Below, in pieces: positions 18,066 through 27,051 of a stretch of DNA of 64,000 nucleotides. Both the position numbers and the translations under genes were made by a program. Numbering within the stretch: the stretch's first letter is position 1; every line of letters begins with the position of its first letter. The notes under the pieces were generated by a model that saw nothing but the letters and a program-made list of their open reading frames with translations, was not told the origin of the DNA and made no database searches. The stretch spans positions 24,044-88,043 of the forward strand of contig LSKF01000107.1 in the NCBI GenBank assembly GCA_001556995.1, in the 5' to 3' direction. Origin of the DNA: Erythrobacteraceae bacterium CCH12-C2 (GTDB lineage Bacteria > Pseudomonadota > Alphaproteobacteria > Sphingomonadales > Sphingomonadaceae).

Positions 18066-19585
18066 CCTCCAATCGCCGCACCTTCGCGATCATCTCGCAC
18101 CCTGACGCGGGGAAGACCACGCTCACCGAAAAGCTGCTGCTGCAAGGCGGCGCGATCCACTTGGCTGGCGAAGTCAAGGCGCGCGGGGCGGCGCGGCGGG
18201 CGCGGTCGGACTGGATGAAGATCGAGCAGCAGCGCGGGATTTCGGTTACGTCGAGCGTGATGACCTTCCAGAAGGACGGGATCGTCTTCAACCTGCTCGA
18301 CACGCCGGGCCACGAGGACTTCTCGGAGGACACCTACCGCACCCTGACCGCGGTCGACTCCGCCGTCATGGTGATCGACGCCGCCAAGGGCATCGAGCCG
18401 CAGACCCGCAAGCTGTTCGAGGTGTGCCGCCTGCGTTCCGTGCCGATCCTCACCTTCGTCAACAAGGTCGACCGCGAGGGCCGCGATCCTTTTGAGACGC
18501 TGGACGAGGTGGCGGACATGCTGGCGCTCGATGTGTCCCCTCAGATGTGGCCGATCGGGATGGGCGGGGAGTTCGAAGGCCTGCTCGATTTCGCCACCGG
18601 CACCGTGGGCCGCCCCGAAGGCCCGAGCCGCGAATACCTCGGCACCCGCGACGCAGGCGAAGACATCCCGGCCCGCTTTGCCGACGAGATCGAGCTGGCG
18701 CGCGGCGGCTATCCCGAATTCGATCTCGAAGCCTTCCGTCACGGCGACCTCACCCCGGTCTATTTCGGCTCCGCGCTCAAGAACTTCGGGGTCACCGAGC
18801 TGATCGACGCCATCGCCCGCTTCGCCCCGCCGCCCCGGCCCCAGCCTGCGGGCGAGGAGCAGATCAGCCCTGAGCGCGACGAGGTCACCGGCTTCATCTT
18901 CAAGGTGCAGGCCAACATGGACCCCAACCACCGCGACCGCATCGCCTTCATGCGGCAGGTCTCGGGCACCTTCAAACGCGGCATGAAGCTGACGCCGTCG
19001 GGGCTGGGCAAGCCCATCGCGGTCCACTCCCCGATCCTGTTCTTCGCGCAGGACCGCGAGCTGGCCGATACGGCGGAAGCGGGCGACATTATCGGCATCC
19101 CCAACCACGGCACCCTGCGCGTGGGCGACACCCTGTCCGAGCGCAATCAGGTGCGCTTCACCGGCCTTCCCAACTTCGCGCCGGAAATCCTGCGCCGCGT
19201 GCAATTGCGCGATCCGACCAAGACCAAGCAATTGCGCAAGGCCTTGGACGACCTCTCCGAAGAGGGCGTCATTCAGGTGTTCTACCCCGAGATCGGCTCG
19301 GCCCACATCGTTGGCGTTGTGGGCCAGCTTCAGCTCGAAGTGCTGATTTCGCGGCTGGAGGCCGAATACAAGGTCGAAGCCGTACTCGAACCCTCCCCCT
19401 TCGCGACCGCGCGCTGGATCAAGGGGGACGCCAAAGCGCTCGACGATTTTGCCAGCTTCAACCGCGCCAACCTCGCGAAGGACCGCGACGGGGACATGGT
19501 GTTCATGGCCAAGAGCCCGTGGGACGTGAGCTACCAGGTCGAAAAGAACCCGGAACTGACCTTCTTGGCGACGAAGGAACGGTAA
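18062..19585 (+). CDS. prfC: Peptide chain release factor 3
   Basis: 507-residue translational GTPase that recycles RF1/RF2 from the ribosome after termination. P-loop SHPDAGKTT is at about 12-20, the switch II DTPGHEDFSEDTYR near 80, and the NKVD guanine-specificity motif in the G domain. The C-terminal domains read GVVGQLQLEVL and the RF3-typical ARWIKGD. The start is GTG 18062, which overlaps the SDR stop as GTGA and gives the expected RF3 N-terminus (-RRTFAIISHPDAGKT); no ATG fits. A long open frame exists antisense to this gene but is a composition artefact. Confidence 0.96.
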   Translation: MTSNRRTFAIISHPDAGKTTLTEKLLLQGGAIHLAGEVKARGAARRARSDWMKIEQQRGISVTSSVMTFQKDGIVFNLLDTPGHEDFSEDTYRTLTAVDSAVMVIDAAKGIEPQTRKLFEVCRLRSVPILTFVNKVDREGRDPFETLDEVADMLALDVSPQMWPIGMGGEFEGLLDFATGTVGRPEGPSREYLGTRDAGEDIPARFADEIELARGGYPEFDLEAFRHGDLTPVYFGSALKNFGVTELIDAIARFAPPPRPQPAGEEQISPERDEVTGFIFKVQANMDPNHRDRIAFMRQVSGTFKRGMKLTPSGLGKPIAVHSPILFFAQDRELADTAEAGDIIGIPNHGTLRVGDTLSERNQVRFTGLPNFAPEILRRVQLRDPTKTKQLRKALDDLSEEGVIQVFYPEIGSAHIVGVVGQLQLEVLISRLEAEYKVEAVLEPSPFATARWIKGDAKALDDFASFNRANLAKDRDGDMVFMAKSPWDVSYQVEKNPELTFLATKER

Positions 19586-19595
19586 GAACCCTTTT

Positions 19596-19688
19596 CCGTT
19601 CGCCCTGAGCCTGTCGAAGGGCTGCACTTCTCTTCAAACCCAAGCGCGACGAAGAAGAACAGTGCTTCGACAAGCGCAGCACGAACGG
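19596..19688. repeat. Imperfect inverted repeat (sphingomonad-type extragenic element)
   Basis: The left arm starts CCGTTCGCCCTGAGCCTGTC at 19596. The right arm, read in reverse complement from 19688, starts CCGTTCGTGCTGCGCTTGTC. Both continue with GAAG and a CTGCACTTC / CTGTTCTTC-like tail, so the element can fold into a long hairpin. From memory this 'GTTCGTGCTGAGCTTGTCGAAG' wording is a dispersed intergenic repeat in sphingomonad genomes. It sits just after the prfC stop and may act in 3'-end formation. Confidence 0.75.
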
Positions 19689-19740
19689 GTGTTGGGTCTG
19701 ACACTTGCCCAAACCCCGCAGTTTGGCCAAAGCATCCCTC

Positions 19741-20610
19741 ATGCACGACACTGGCCCAACCTCCCAAACCTTCATCTCGCAGCGCCTTCGCCTCAATTAT
19801 CTCGACTGGGGCGGGCGCGGGAAACCGCCGTTGGTGCTCGTGCATGGCGGGCGCGATCATGCGCGCTCGTGGGACTGGACCGCGCAGGCGCTGAGCGCGG
19901 ATTACCACGTCATCGCGATGGACCACCGCGGGCATGGGGATAGCGACTGGGTGTCGGACGGGGTCTATTCCGCCGGCGACATGGTCTATGATCTTGCGCA
20001 GCTGGTGCACCAGCTCGGCGTCGGCCCAGTGCGGATGGTGGCGCATTCGATGGGCGGCAATGTAGCCCTGCGCTATGCTGGCGCCTTCCCCGATATGGTG
20101 ACCAAGCTGGTGGCGATCGAGGGCCTCGGCCCCTCCCCCGAATGGCGCGCAAAGCAGCGCAGCCAGCGTTATCCCGAACGCCTCGCCGAATGGATCGAGA
20201 AGAAGCGCAAGGCGGCTGGCCGAAGCCCGCGCAAATACGAGAGCATCGAAGCCGCGTTCGCGCGGATGATCGAGGAGAACGCCTACCTCACCGAGGAGCA
20301 GGCGCGGCATCTGACCGTCCACGGGGTCAACCGCAACGAGGACGGCACCTATAGCTGGAAGTTCGATCCCCACCTCAACGTCTGGCCGGTGGAGGACGTG
20401 GGCGATGAGTTCATTGAGCAGCTATGGGGCGCGATCACCTGCCCGACGTTGCTGCTTTATGGTGCGGATTCCTGGGCCTCGAACCCCGAGAAGGACGGGC
20501 GCATCGCCCACTTCAAGACCGCGCGGGTGATCGAGTTCGAAAAGGCGGGCCACTGGCTTCACCACGACCAGTTCGACCGCTTCATCGCCACCTTGCGCGA
20601 TTTCCTCTGA
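19741..20610 (+). CDS. Alpha/beta-fold hydrolase
   Basis: 289-residue serine hydrolase. The oxyanion segment LVLVHGGRDHARSW is at about 31-44. The nucleophile elbow AHSMGGN has its serine at residue 103, the acid is probably D in LLYGADSWASNP, and the catalytic histidine is probably within GHWLHHDQ near the C-terminus. The order and length fit epoxide-hydrolase or C-C hydrolase-like members, but substrate cannot be assigned. ATG 19741 (MHDTGPTSQ) is preferred over an upstream TTG at 19705. The next gene starts 15 bases after its stop, so the two are probably one transcript. Confidence 0.88.
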   Translation: MHDTGPTSQTFISQRLRLNYLDWGGRGKPPLVLVHGGRDHARSWDWTAQALSADYHVIAMDHRGHGDSDWVSDGVYSAGDMVYDLAQLVHQLGVGPVRMVAHSMGGNVALRYAGAFPDMVTKLVAIEGLGPSPEWRAKQRSQRYPERLAEWIEKKRKAAGRSPRKYESIEAAFARMIEENAYLTEEQARHLTVHGVNRNEDGTYSWKFDPHLNVWPVEDVGDEFIEQLWGAITCPTLLLYGADSWASNPEKDGRIAHFKTARVIEFEKAGHWLHHDQFDRFIATLRDFL

Positions 20611-20625
20611 ACGAAAGGCCGGGAC

Positions 20626-21189
20626 ATGGCGGATTTTTTCGATGCTCTGACAGAAAAGCACATCGCTATGATCGCCGCCCAGCCGGTGTTCTTCGTCGCC
20701 ACCGCAGCAGCGGAGGGGCGGATCAATCTCAGCCCCAAGGGCTATGACGCCTTCCGGGTGCTATCGCCCACGCGGGTCGCCTATCTTGATCTCGGCGGCT
20801 CGGGCAACGAGACGCACGCGCACCTCGCCGCCGACGGGCGGATCACGGTGATGTTCTGCAATTTCCAGCAGCCCGCGCTGATCCTGCGGATTTACGGGCG
20901 CGGGCGGGCGGTGTTGCCGCAGGACGAAGCATGGGAGGCGCTGTCCACGCCGTTCACGCTGTTGCCCGGCACGCGGCAAATCTTCGATATCGCGGTGGAG
21001 AGCGTGCAGAGCTCGTGCGGCTGGGGCGTGCCCTTCATGACGCTGGAGGGCGAGCGCGACACCCTCAAGAAGGCGCACCGCCAATCCAATCCAGCCGCGT
21101 GGGAGGCCAAGATGGCCCAGCGCACCCGCAGCATTGATGGCCTGCCGACTCGCGCCACCGACCGCTACATTGCGGGCAAAGAGGGCTAG
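20626..21189 (+). CDS. Pyridoxamine 5'-phosphate oxidase-fold (split-barrel flavin) protein
   Basis: 187-residue protein. The N-terminal half reads FVATAAAEGRINLSPKGYD and VAYLDLGGSGNETHAHLAAD, followed by ITVMFCNFQQPALILRIYG, which is the PNPOx-like split barrel that binds FMN or a related cofactor. The second half (WGVPFMTLEGERDTLKKAHR) resembles a subgroup of uncharacterised PNPOx-like proteins. It is not PdxH itself: the family length and C-terminal PLP motifs differ. The start ATG 20626 lies 15 bases after the hydrolase gene. The reaction is unknown. Confidence 0.83.
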   Translation: MADFFDALTEKHIAMIAAQPVFFVATAAAEGRINLSPKGYDAFRVLSPTRVAYLDLGGSGNETHAHLAADGRITVMFCNFQQPALILRIYGRGRAVLPQDEAWEALSTPFTLLPGTRQIFDIAVESVQSSCGWGVPFMTLEGERDTLKKAHRQSNPAAWEAKMAQRTRSIDGLPTRATDRYIAGKEG

Positions 21190-21210
21190 GCTGACGCGAA
21201 TTTTTCGTAA

Positions 21211-21714
<504 letters not shown>

Positions 21715-21727
21715 GGGGACCCAATCA

Positions 21728-23092
21728 ATGAAGCATATTTTCCTCAAGGCTGCGGCGCTGACGGCGGGGGCGGTGATGCTTGCCGCACCGGCGCTCGCTG
21801 CCCCGGTGGCGGAAGCTGCCGAAGTCGTGGCTGAAGTGGCCGAGGTTGCCGCCGAAGCGGCTCCTGCTGTGCCCAACCCGGGCAACAACGGCTTCATGAT
21901 GACGGCCACCGTTCTGGTGCTGCTGATGATCCTGCCGGGCCTCGCGCTGTTCTATGGCGGCCTTACCCGGTCCAAGAACATGCTCTCGACCATGACCCAG
22001 ATCGGGGCCGCCGCCTCGCTGGCGATGCTGGTGTGGGTGATGTGGGGCTATGGCCTCGCGTTCGGCCCGGAAGGCAATGAATACATCAGCTGGGGCAAGT
22101 TCTTCCTCCAGGGCGTCACTGCGGACTCCACTGCGGCGACCTTCACCGATGAAGTGATCAGCGAATACATCTTCATCAGCTTTCAGATGACCTTTGCCGC
22201 GATCACCGTGGCGCTGGTGCTGGGATCGGTGGTCGAGCGGATGAAGTTCGCCGCGACCATGGTGTTCACCCTGATCTGGCTCACCATCGTCTATTTCCCG
22301 ATCGCCCACATGGTTTGGGAAGCGCGCGGGGTGTTCTTCGTGATGGGCGCGCTCGATTTTGCGGGCGGCACCGTGGTCCACATCAACGCCGGTGTCTCGG
22401 CGCTGGTGGCGGCCTACATCCTCGGCAAGCGCAAGGGTTACCCGACCGAGCCGATGCCGCCGCACAGCCTGACGCTGACCATGGTTGGCACGGGCCTGCT
22501 GTGGGTGGGTTGGTTCGGCTTCAACGCCGGTTCGGCGCTCGAAGCCAATGGCTCGGCGGCGCTCGCCATGATCAACACCTTCGTGGCGACGGCTGCGGGC
22601 GGGCTGTTCTGGATGCTGACCGAGCGGGCCATGGGCCACAAGGGTTCGGCGCTGGGCTTCTGCTCGGGTGTGATTGCCGGTCTCGTCGCGGTGACCCCGG
22701 CGGCTGGTAACTCGGGCCCGTTCGGCGCGATCCTCCTCGGCGCGATTGCCTCGGTGATCTGCTACTTCTTCGTGGCGAAGGTGAAGCCGGCGCTGGGATA
22801 TGACGACGCGCTCGATGCTTTCGGCATCCACGGCGTGGGCGGCATCGTCGGCGCGATCGGCACCGGCATCGTGTTCTCGCCCGCGCTGGGCGGCCCGGGC
22901 GGCGATGATTTCGACATGGGCGCGCAGCTTGTCACGCAGGTCTTTGCGGTTGGTGCCACGATCGTGGTCTCGGCCATCGGCACCGCCATCGCGATCTACA
23001 TTGCCAAGGCGCTCACCGGCCTCAGGGTCGATGAAGAAAGCGAAGTCAACGGCCTCGACATCTCCGAACACGGGGAGCGCGCCTACAACTAA
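21728..23092 (+). CDS. amtB: Ammonium transporter AmtB
   Basis: 454-residue inner-membrane ammonium channel. An N-terminal signal peptide (MKHIFLKAAALTAGAVMLAA, cleavage near APALAA) is followed by an Ala/Glu/Val-rich spacer (about residues 24-48) and then eleven hydrophobic helices. Helix 1 reads LPGLALFYGGLTRSKNML. The twin channel histidines are visible in FPIAHMVW and in FGIHGVGGIVGAIGTG. Length is slightly above E. coli AmtB because of the spacer. It is co-transcribed with glnK and followed by a palindromic repeat and a terminator. Confidence 0.96.
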   Translation: MKHIFLKAAALTAGAVMLAAPALAAPVAEAAEVVAEVAEVAAEAAPAVPNPGNNGFMMTATVLVLLMILPGLALFYGGLTRSKNMLSTMTQIGAAASLAMLVWVMWGYGLAFGPEGNEYISWGKFFLQGVTADSTAATFTDEVISEYIFISFQMTFAAITVALVLGSVVERMKFAATMVFTLIWLTIVYFPIAHMVWEARGVFFVMGALDFAGGTVVHINAGVSALVAAYILGKRKGYPTEPMPPHSLTLTMVGTGLLWVGWFGFNAGSALEANGSAALAMINTFVATAAGGLFWMLTERAMGHKGSALGFCSGVIAGLVAVTPAAGNSGPFGAILLGAIASVICYFFVAKVKPALGYDDALDAFGIHGVGGIVGAIGTGIVFSPALGGPGGDDFDMGAQLVTQVFAVGATIVVSAIGTAIAIYIAKALTGLRVDEESEVNGLDISEHGERAYN

Positions 23093-23100
23093 TCACGGAA

Positions 23101-23144
23101 GCATCGCGCAAAAAGTGGGCACCGGTTTTTGCCCTTCGCGATGC
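23101..23144. repeat. Palindromic extragenic element with AAAAAGTGGG / ACCGGTTTTT core
   Basis: GCATCGCGCAAAAA (23101-23114) and TTTTTG (23126-23131) with CGCGATGC (23137-23144) form an imperfect hairpin around GTGGGCACCGG. This core is a repeat widely seen between genes of alphaproteobacteria, from memory. It lies 8 bases after the amtB stop. A copy-like but degraded core (CGGGCCAGGCACCGGTTTAAA) may also be present at about 63970, inside the last gene. Confidence 0.7.
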
Positions 23145-23244
23145 GACCAACAAGAACACCAAGTTTGGCGGGGGGAGGCCTCTCTCTCCCTCTCCCCTCC
23201 CCCCGCCTCACCACGTTCCTCCTGCGAACGAACAAACTGATAAA

Positions 23245-23280
23245 GGCCGGAGCCGCTCAAAGCGTCTCCGGCCCTTTTTT
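23245..23280 (+). terminator. Intrinsic terminator after amtB
   Basis: GGCCGGAG (23245-23252) pairs perfectly with CTCCGGCC (23266-23273) across a 13-base loop, followed by C and six T residues. It ends the glnK-amtB transcript about 150 bases after the stop, leaving the palindromic element inside the 3' untranslated region. Confidence 0.9.
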
Positions 23281-23341
23281 GTTGGAGTTTGCTTTTGCGA
23301 CCCGCCCTTTGGCGGGCCGGATCAGCGCCTTTTGACGCGCG

Positions 23342-24937
23342 TTAGGCGAAGGCCTTTTCCGCCGCCATCACGAAATCCGCGCACCGCTCGCCGATCATGA
23401 TGCTCGGCGCGTTGGTGTTGCCGCTGACGAGTTTGGGCATGATGCTCGCGTCCGCCACCCACAGGCCTTCAAGCCCGTTGAGCCTGAGCGTGGTATCGAC
23501 CACCGCATCGGCGTCCGCCCCCATCCGGCAGGTGCCGACCGGGTGGTAGACCGTGTCCGCACGGTTGCGGATCAGCTCGTCTAACGCGGCGTCATCATGC
23601 AGGTCGACGGGGTGACGGTCCTTCGGGCCAAAGGCCTGCAAGGGCGGGGCCTCGGCGATGCGGTGCGACAGGCGCACCCCGGCGCGCAAGGTCGCCATAT
23701 CGCGCTCGTCATCGAGGAAGTTGGGATCGATCACCGGCGCGGCAGCGGCATCGCGCGAGCCGAGCCGCACGGTCCCCCGGCTCTCGGGTCGCAGGACGCA
23801 GGCGTGGAGCGAGAATCCGTGCTCCTTCACCTTCTCGCGCCCATGATCCTCCAACACCGCGGGGACGAAGTGCCACTGCACATCGGGCGCCGGGCTGTCG
23901 GGCATCACCGTCCAGAAGCCGCCCGCTTCGGCATAGGGCGTGGTCATCACCCCAGTACGATGGCGGCGGTGCTCGACGATCGCGGCGGCCATGCGCAGCG
24001 TGCCTTTCAGGGTGCTGCCAATGGGAACGTCGCTCTCGGTTTCCCAGCCGGAGACATAGTCGATGTGGTCTTGCAGATTGCCCCCCACCGATGGGCGATC
24101 CAGCACCACGTCGATCCCGTGCGCTTTGAGGTGCTCGGCCGGGCCGATGCCCGAGAGCATCAGGATTTGGGGCGAGTTGAACGCGCCTGCCGACAGAATG
24201 ACCCCGCGACGAGCGAGCAACGACTCGCTAACGCCCCCGCGACGAACTTGCACGCCCGTGACACGCCCACCCTCGATAATCAGCTTCTCGACCAACGTGT
24301 CGGTCTTCACCGCGAAATTGCCCATTTCCCGGATTGGCTCGACATAGGCGCGCGCGGCTGACCAGCGTTCGCCCTTGTGCTGGGTCACCTGATAAAGCCC
24401 GAAGCCGTCCTGCTGGGCGCCATTGAAGTCGTTGTTGGTGCGCAGCTGGAGCGCGGCCGCCGCTTCGACGAAAGCGTGGGATGTGGGGTTGGCGGCGGTC
24501 TGGTCGGAGACGAACAGCGGGCCGCTCCCGCCGTGGTAATCATCCGCGCCGCGCACATTGCCCTCGGCGCGCTTGAAGTAGGGGAGCACGTCGTCATAGG
24601 CCCAGCCGGTGCAGCCCATCGCTGCCCAATTGTCGTAATCCCAGCGATTGCCGCGGATATAGACCATCGCGTTGATCGCGGAGGACCCGCCCAGCCCACG
24701 CCCACGCGGCTGATAGCCGATCCGTCCGTTCAGGCCCTTCTGCGGTACGGTTTCGAAGCGATAATTCACATTCTTCAGCAGGAAGGGCATGAAGCCCGGC
24801 GTCTTGACGAGGATGTTGTCATTGCGCCCGCCCGCTTCGAGCAGGCACACCCGGCGCGTTCCATCCACGGCAAGCCGACCCGCAACCGCGCTGCCCGCAC
24901 TGCCACCGCCGATGACGATGTAGTCGAAACTTTCCAT
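23342..24937 (-). CDS. GMC family FAD-dependent oxidoreductase (choline/alcohol dehydrogenase-like)
   Basis: 531-residue flavoprotein. The FAD-binding beta-alpha-beta motif GGGSAGSAVAGRL is at about residues 9-21. The GMC signatures are seen as GRGLGGSSAINAMVYIRG and as SAGAFNSPQILMLSGIGP. The C-terminal catalytic region contains YHPVGTCRMG and the FAD-closing VADASIMPKLVSGNTNAPSI. ATG 24937 has a ribosome binding site (GGGAGAG) and gives the usual start; an upstream frame extension to 25060 overlaps the previous gene and is unconserved. It oxidises an alcohol; choline specificity is possible but betB/betI are not nearby. It ends a four-gene minus-strand group. Confidence 0.92.
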   Translation of the reverse strand: MESFDYIVIGGGSAGSAVAGRLAVDGTRRVCLLEAGGRNDNILVKTPGFMPFLLKNVNYRFETVPQKGLNGRIGYQPRGRGLGGSSAINAMVYIRGNRWDYDNWAAMGCTGWAYDDVLPYFKRAEGNVRGADDYHGGSGPLFVSDQTAANPTSHAFVEAAAALQLRTNNDFNGAQQDGFGLYQVTQHKGERWSAARAYVEPIREMGNFAVKTDTLVEKLIIEGGRVTGVQVRRGGVSESLLARRGVILSAGAFNSPQILMLSGIGPAEHLKAHGIDVVLDRPSVGGNLQDHIDYVSGWETESDVPIGSTLKGTLRMAAAIVEHRRHRTGVMTTPYAEAGGFWTVMPDSPAPDVQWHFVPAVLEDHGREKVKEHGFSLHACVLRPESRGTVRLGSRDAAAAPVIDPNFLDDERDMATLRAGVRLSHRIAEAPPLQAFGPKDRHPVDLHDDAALDELIRNRADTVYHPVGTCRMGADADAVVDTTLRLNGLEGLWVADASIMPKLVSGNTNAPSIMIGERCADFVMAAEKAFA

Positions 24938-24962
24938 GATCTCTCCCTTATTGCGGGGGAGA

Positions 24963-25925
24963 TTAAGCAGCTTCTGGCGCGCCTGCAATCGGGTTTCGAT
25001 CCGCCACTGATGGTGCGGTAGGTGCAACTTCGGCACCAACACGCGCTTGCCACCTCGCACGGATCATATCGCTGGTCTCGCGGCTGCCGTCATGGCTCCA
25101 CCCGGGTTCGCGCAGCAGATAAGACAGTTTGTGCCGCCACGGCGCGCGCCAGATGTCGGCCAGCATCCCGATCCATTCGTGGAACACCGACCACAAGAGA
25201 TTGAAACTGCCCAATTGCTTGACGATCCCGTAGCGAATCGGCTCGTCATCGACCTCAGGCGTAAAGGTGCCGAACATCTTGTCCCAGATGATAAACACCC
25301 CCGCATAATTGCGGTCGAGATAGCGCGGGTTGGTGGCGTGGTGGACGCGGTGGTGGCTGGGGGTGTTCATCACCGCTTCGAACCATGCGGGCATCCGCAG
25401 AATCGCCTCGGTGTGGATCCAGAACTGGTAGATGAGGTTGAACCCGCCGCAGATCGCAATCATCACCGGGTGAAAGCCGAGCCATGCCAGCGGCAGGCTG
25501 AACAGGATGCCGATGGTGAGGTTGCCGGTCCAGGTCTGCCTGAGCGCGGTCGAGAGATTGTAGTGCTGCGAGGAATGGTGGTTCACGTGCGCCGCCCACA
25601 TCCAGCGGATGCGGTGCCCGGCGCGGTGGACCCAGTAATAGGCCAGATCATCGAGCACAAAGCACAGCGGCCACGCCCACCACACCGTCCACCATTCGGG
25701 GCCGAAATCGACGATGCGCCAATCATACGCGAGGAACATCAGCCACAGGCTAAAGCCACCGAGCAGCGCGCCCGCGACGGTCGACCCGAGGCCAAACGAC
25801 AGGCTGACGAGCGTGTCCTTGGGCTCATAGGCTTCGGGCGCGCGGAATTTGGCCCAGATCATCTCGGCCAGCACCGCCACCACGAACAGCGGTACGGCAT
25901 ATTGGGTGGGGTTGAAATCAGGCAT
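24963..25925 (-). CDS. Sterol desaturase / fatty acid hydroxylase family membrane protein
   Basis: 320-residue di-iron membrane hydroxylase. Histidine clusters are HRAGH (residues 100-104), HVNHH (113-117) and HRVHH further on, in the family order. About four transmembrane helices flank them. Such enzymes hydroxylate or desaturate lipids or carotenoids. Related marine sphingomonads use members of this superfamily on carotenoids and sphingolipids, but no specific substrate can be assigned here. It overlaps the upstream hypothetical gene by 8 bases and is 25 bases before the GMC oxidoreductase gene, so a shared lipid- or alcohol-modifying pathway is a reasonable inference. Confidence 0.88.
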   Translation of the reverse strand: MPDFNPTQYAVPLFVVAVLAEMIWAKFRAPEAYEPKDTLVSLSFGLGSTVAGALLGGFSLWLMFLAYDWRIVDFGPEWWTVWWAWPLCFVLDDLAYYWVHRAGHRIRWMWAAHVNHHSSQHYNLSTALRQTWTGNLTIGILFSLPLAWLGFHPVMIAICGGFNLIYQFWIHTEAILRMPAWFEAVMNTPSHHRVHHATNPRYLDRNYAGVFIIWDKMFGTFTPEVDDEPIRYGIVKQLGSFNLLWSVFHEWIGMLADIWRAPWRHKLSYLLREPGWSHDGSRETSDMIRARWQARVGAEVAPTAPSVADRNPIAGAPEAA

Positions 25926-26334
25926 CGTGGAGGACGTTTACCCGATTGATCGCGTCTGCCCAAGCCTCGCCGTCGGGGATGGTGAGAAGCACCGTGCCGA
26001 AGCGAGCCTCGCCGCAATCAACCGTTAGCCGCTCACCCTCGATGCGCGAACGCGCGCTCGTGCCAAGCACTCGCCCTGCAAAGCGGTTGCCATGGCGTTT
26101 GATCACCATGATTCGTCCGGAGCCATCACGGGCGAGGGCCGTCGCGCCGTCGACCGAGAGGGCGTAACGAGCGGGGACGAAGCCTTCCTCCACTTCACCC
26201 GCCGCGCGCTGCACCGCCGCTTCGCTATCCAGCACCGGCGTGCCGCCCAGCCGCATCCACCACGCGAGGCCCGCCAGCGCGAGGATCGCGACCAGTGATC
26301 CCGCAGTCTGAAGCACCAACGGCGGCAGGTCCAC
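25918..26334 (-). CDS. Membrane-anchored hypothetical protein
   Basis: 138-residue protein with one N-terminal transmembrane helix (about residues 9-27, TAGSLVAILALAGLAWWM) and a soluble domain that would face the periplasm or cytoplasm. The domain reads RYALSVDGATALARDGSGRI and LTVDCGEARFGTVLLTIPDG, a beta-rich pattern that I do not recognise as a named family, though many sphingomonads carry similar small anchored proteins. It lies between a phosphatase-like gene (11 bases upstream) and the sterol-desaturase gene (8-base overlap), so it belongs to the same transcript. Confidence 0.75.
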   Translation of the reverse strand: MDLPPLVLQTAGSLVAILALAGLAWWMRLGGTPVLDSEAAVQRAAGEVEEGFVPARYALSVDGATALARDGSGRIMVIKRHGNRFAGRVLGTSARSRIEGERLTVDCGEARFGTVLLTIPDGEAWADAINRVNVLHDA

Positions 26335-26345
26335 AGCGATGCGCC

Positions 26346-26777
26346 TCAGCGCGAGCTGAGCATGTCGATCATCGGGCGGACCGGGCTGACATCATAGCCT
26401 GCCTGCATCGCGGTGCGGGAGATGGTGTCCGGCTCGACCCCTTGCTTGGCCGCGGCCAAAGCCCACAGCAGGGTCGATCGGGTGCCCGAGCGGCAGTAGG
26501 CGAGAATCGGGCCTTCGGCCTGTTCCAGCGCGGCGATCATGGCGTCGACCTGCGGTTCGCTGAAGCCCGCATGGCCAATCGGGATCGCGACATAGTTGAG
26601 TCCAGCCGCCGCAGCAGCAGCGGCGATGTCATCACCCTGCGGCGCATCCGGGTCTTCGCCGTCGGGGCGATTGTTGACGATCATCGCGACGCCTTGGGCC
26701 GCAGCAGCCGCAATATCCTCCAGCGCAAGTTGTGGGCTTACCATCACATTTTCGTTCAGCCTGCGAAAGTCGCTCAT
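26346..26777 (-). CDS. TIGR01244/DUF442 family phosphatase- or sulfurtransferase-like protein
   Basis: 143-residue protein of the DUF442 family, with a dual-specificity-phosphatase-like fold. The active-site loop C-x5-R is AYCRSGTRS, with Cys95 and Arg100. The N-terminal part contains MSDFRRLNENVMVSPQL and MIVNNRPDGEDPDAPQGDD, which is the family signature (also seen fused to the persulfide-handling Blh proteins). ATG 26777 is chosen; an extension to 26840 is unconserved. It opens the minus-strand group that continues through the anchored hypothetical, the hydroxylase and the GMC enzyme. Whether it acts on phosphate or sulfane sulfur is unclear. Confidence 0.85.
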   Translation of the reverse strand: MSDFRRLNENVMVSPQLALEDIAAAAAQGVAMIVNNRPDGEDPDAPQGDDIAAAAAAAGLNYVAIPIGHAGFSEPQVDAMIAALEQAEGPILAYCRSGTRSTLLWALAAAKQGVEPDTISRTAMQAGYDVSPVRPMIDMLSSR

Positions 26778-27051
26778 CTGCGGTTCCTGCTCTGTCTGGC
26801 GGTTGTGCGCGCTGTCATGCCCAAGGCTGTGGGCGAGCACAAGAACCCGCGGTCGATCATGATGGCCGCGCCATGATAGGGCGCGGCGCAGGCCCGTAAA
26901 ATCGTTCGCAAAGCAACCTTTTGTGCGCTATACCGCGCGATGAATGTGCGTCTCGGCTCTCAGGGTCGGCGCGCGTGTGTTCGGTGCGGCTCACTGTCCT
27001 CGGCACCGGCGCATAGGACGACGGGCAGTGTGGTAAGGTACATTCTGAGAT

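Noticed and set aside
17912-19627. 571-codon open frame antisense to prfC
   Set aside because: High-GC codon structure opens the opposite strand; prfC on the plus strand has full motifs and the antisense translation has no recognisable domain.
21725-23071. 448-codon minus-strand frame over amtB
   Set aside because: Amino-acid makeup (His/Arg/Glu rich) is a mirror of the transmembrane gene; amtB is certain.
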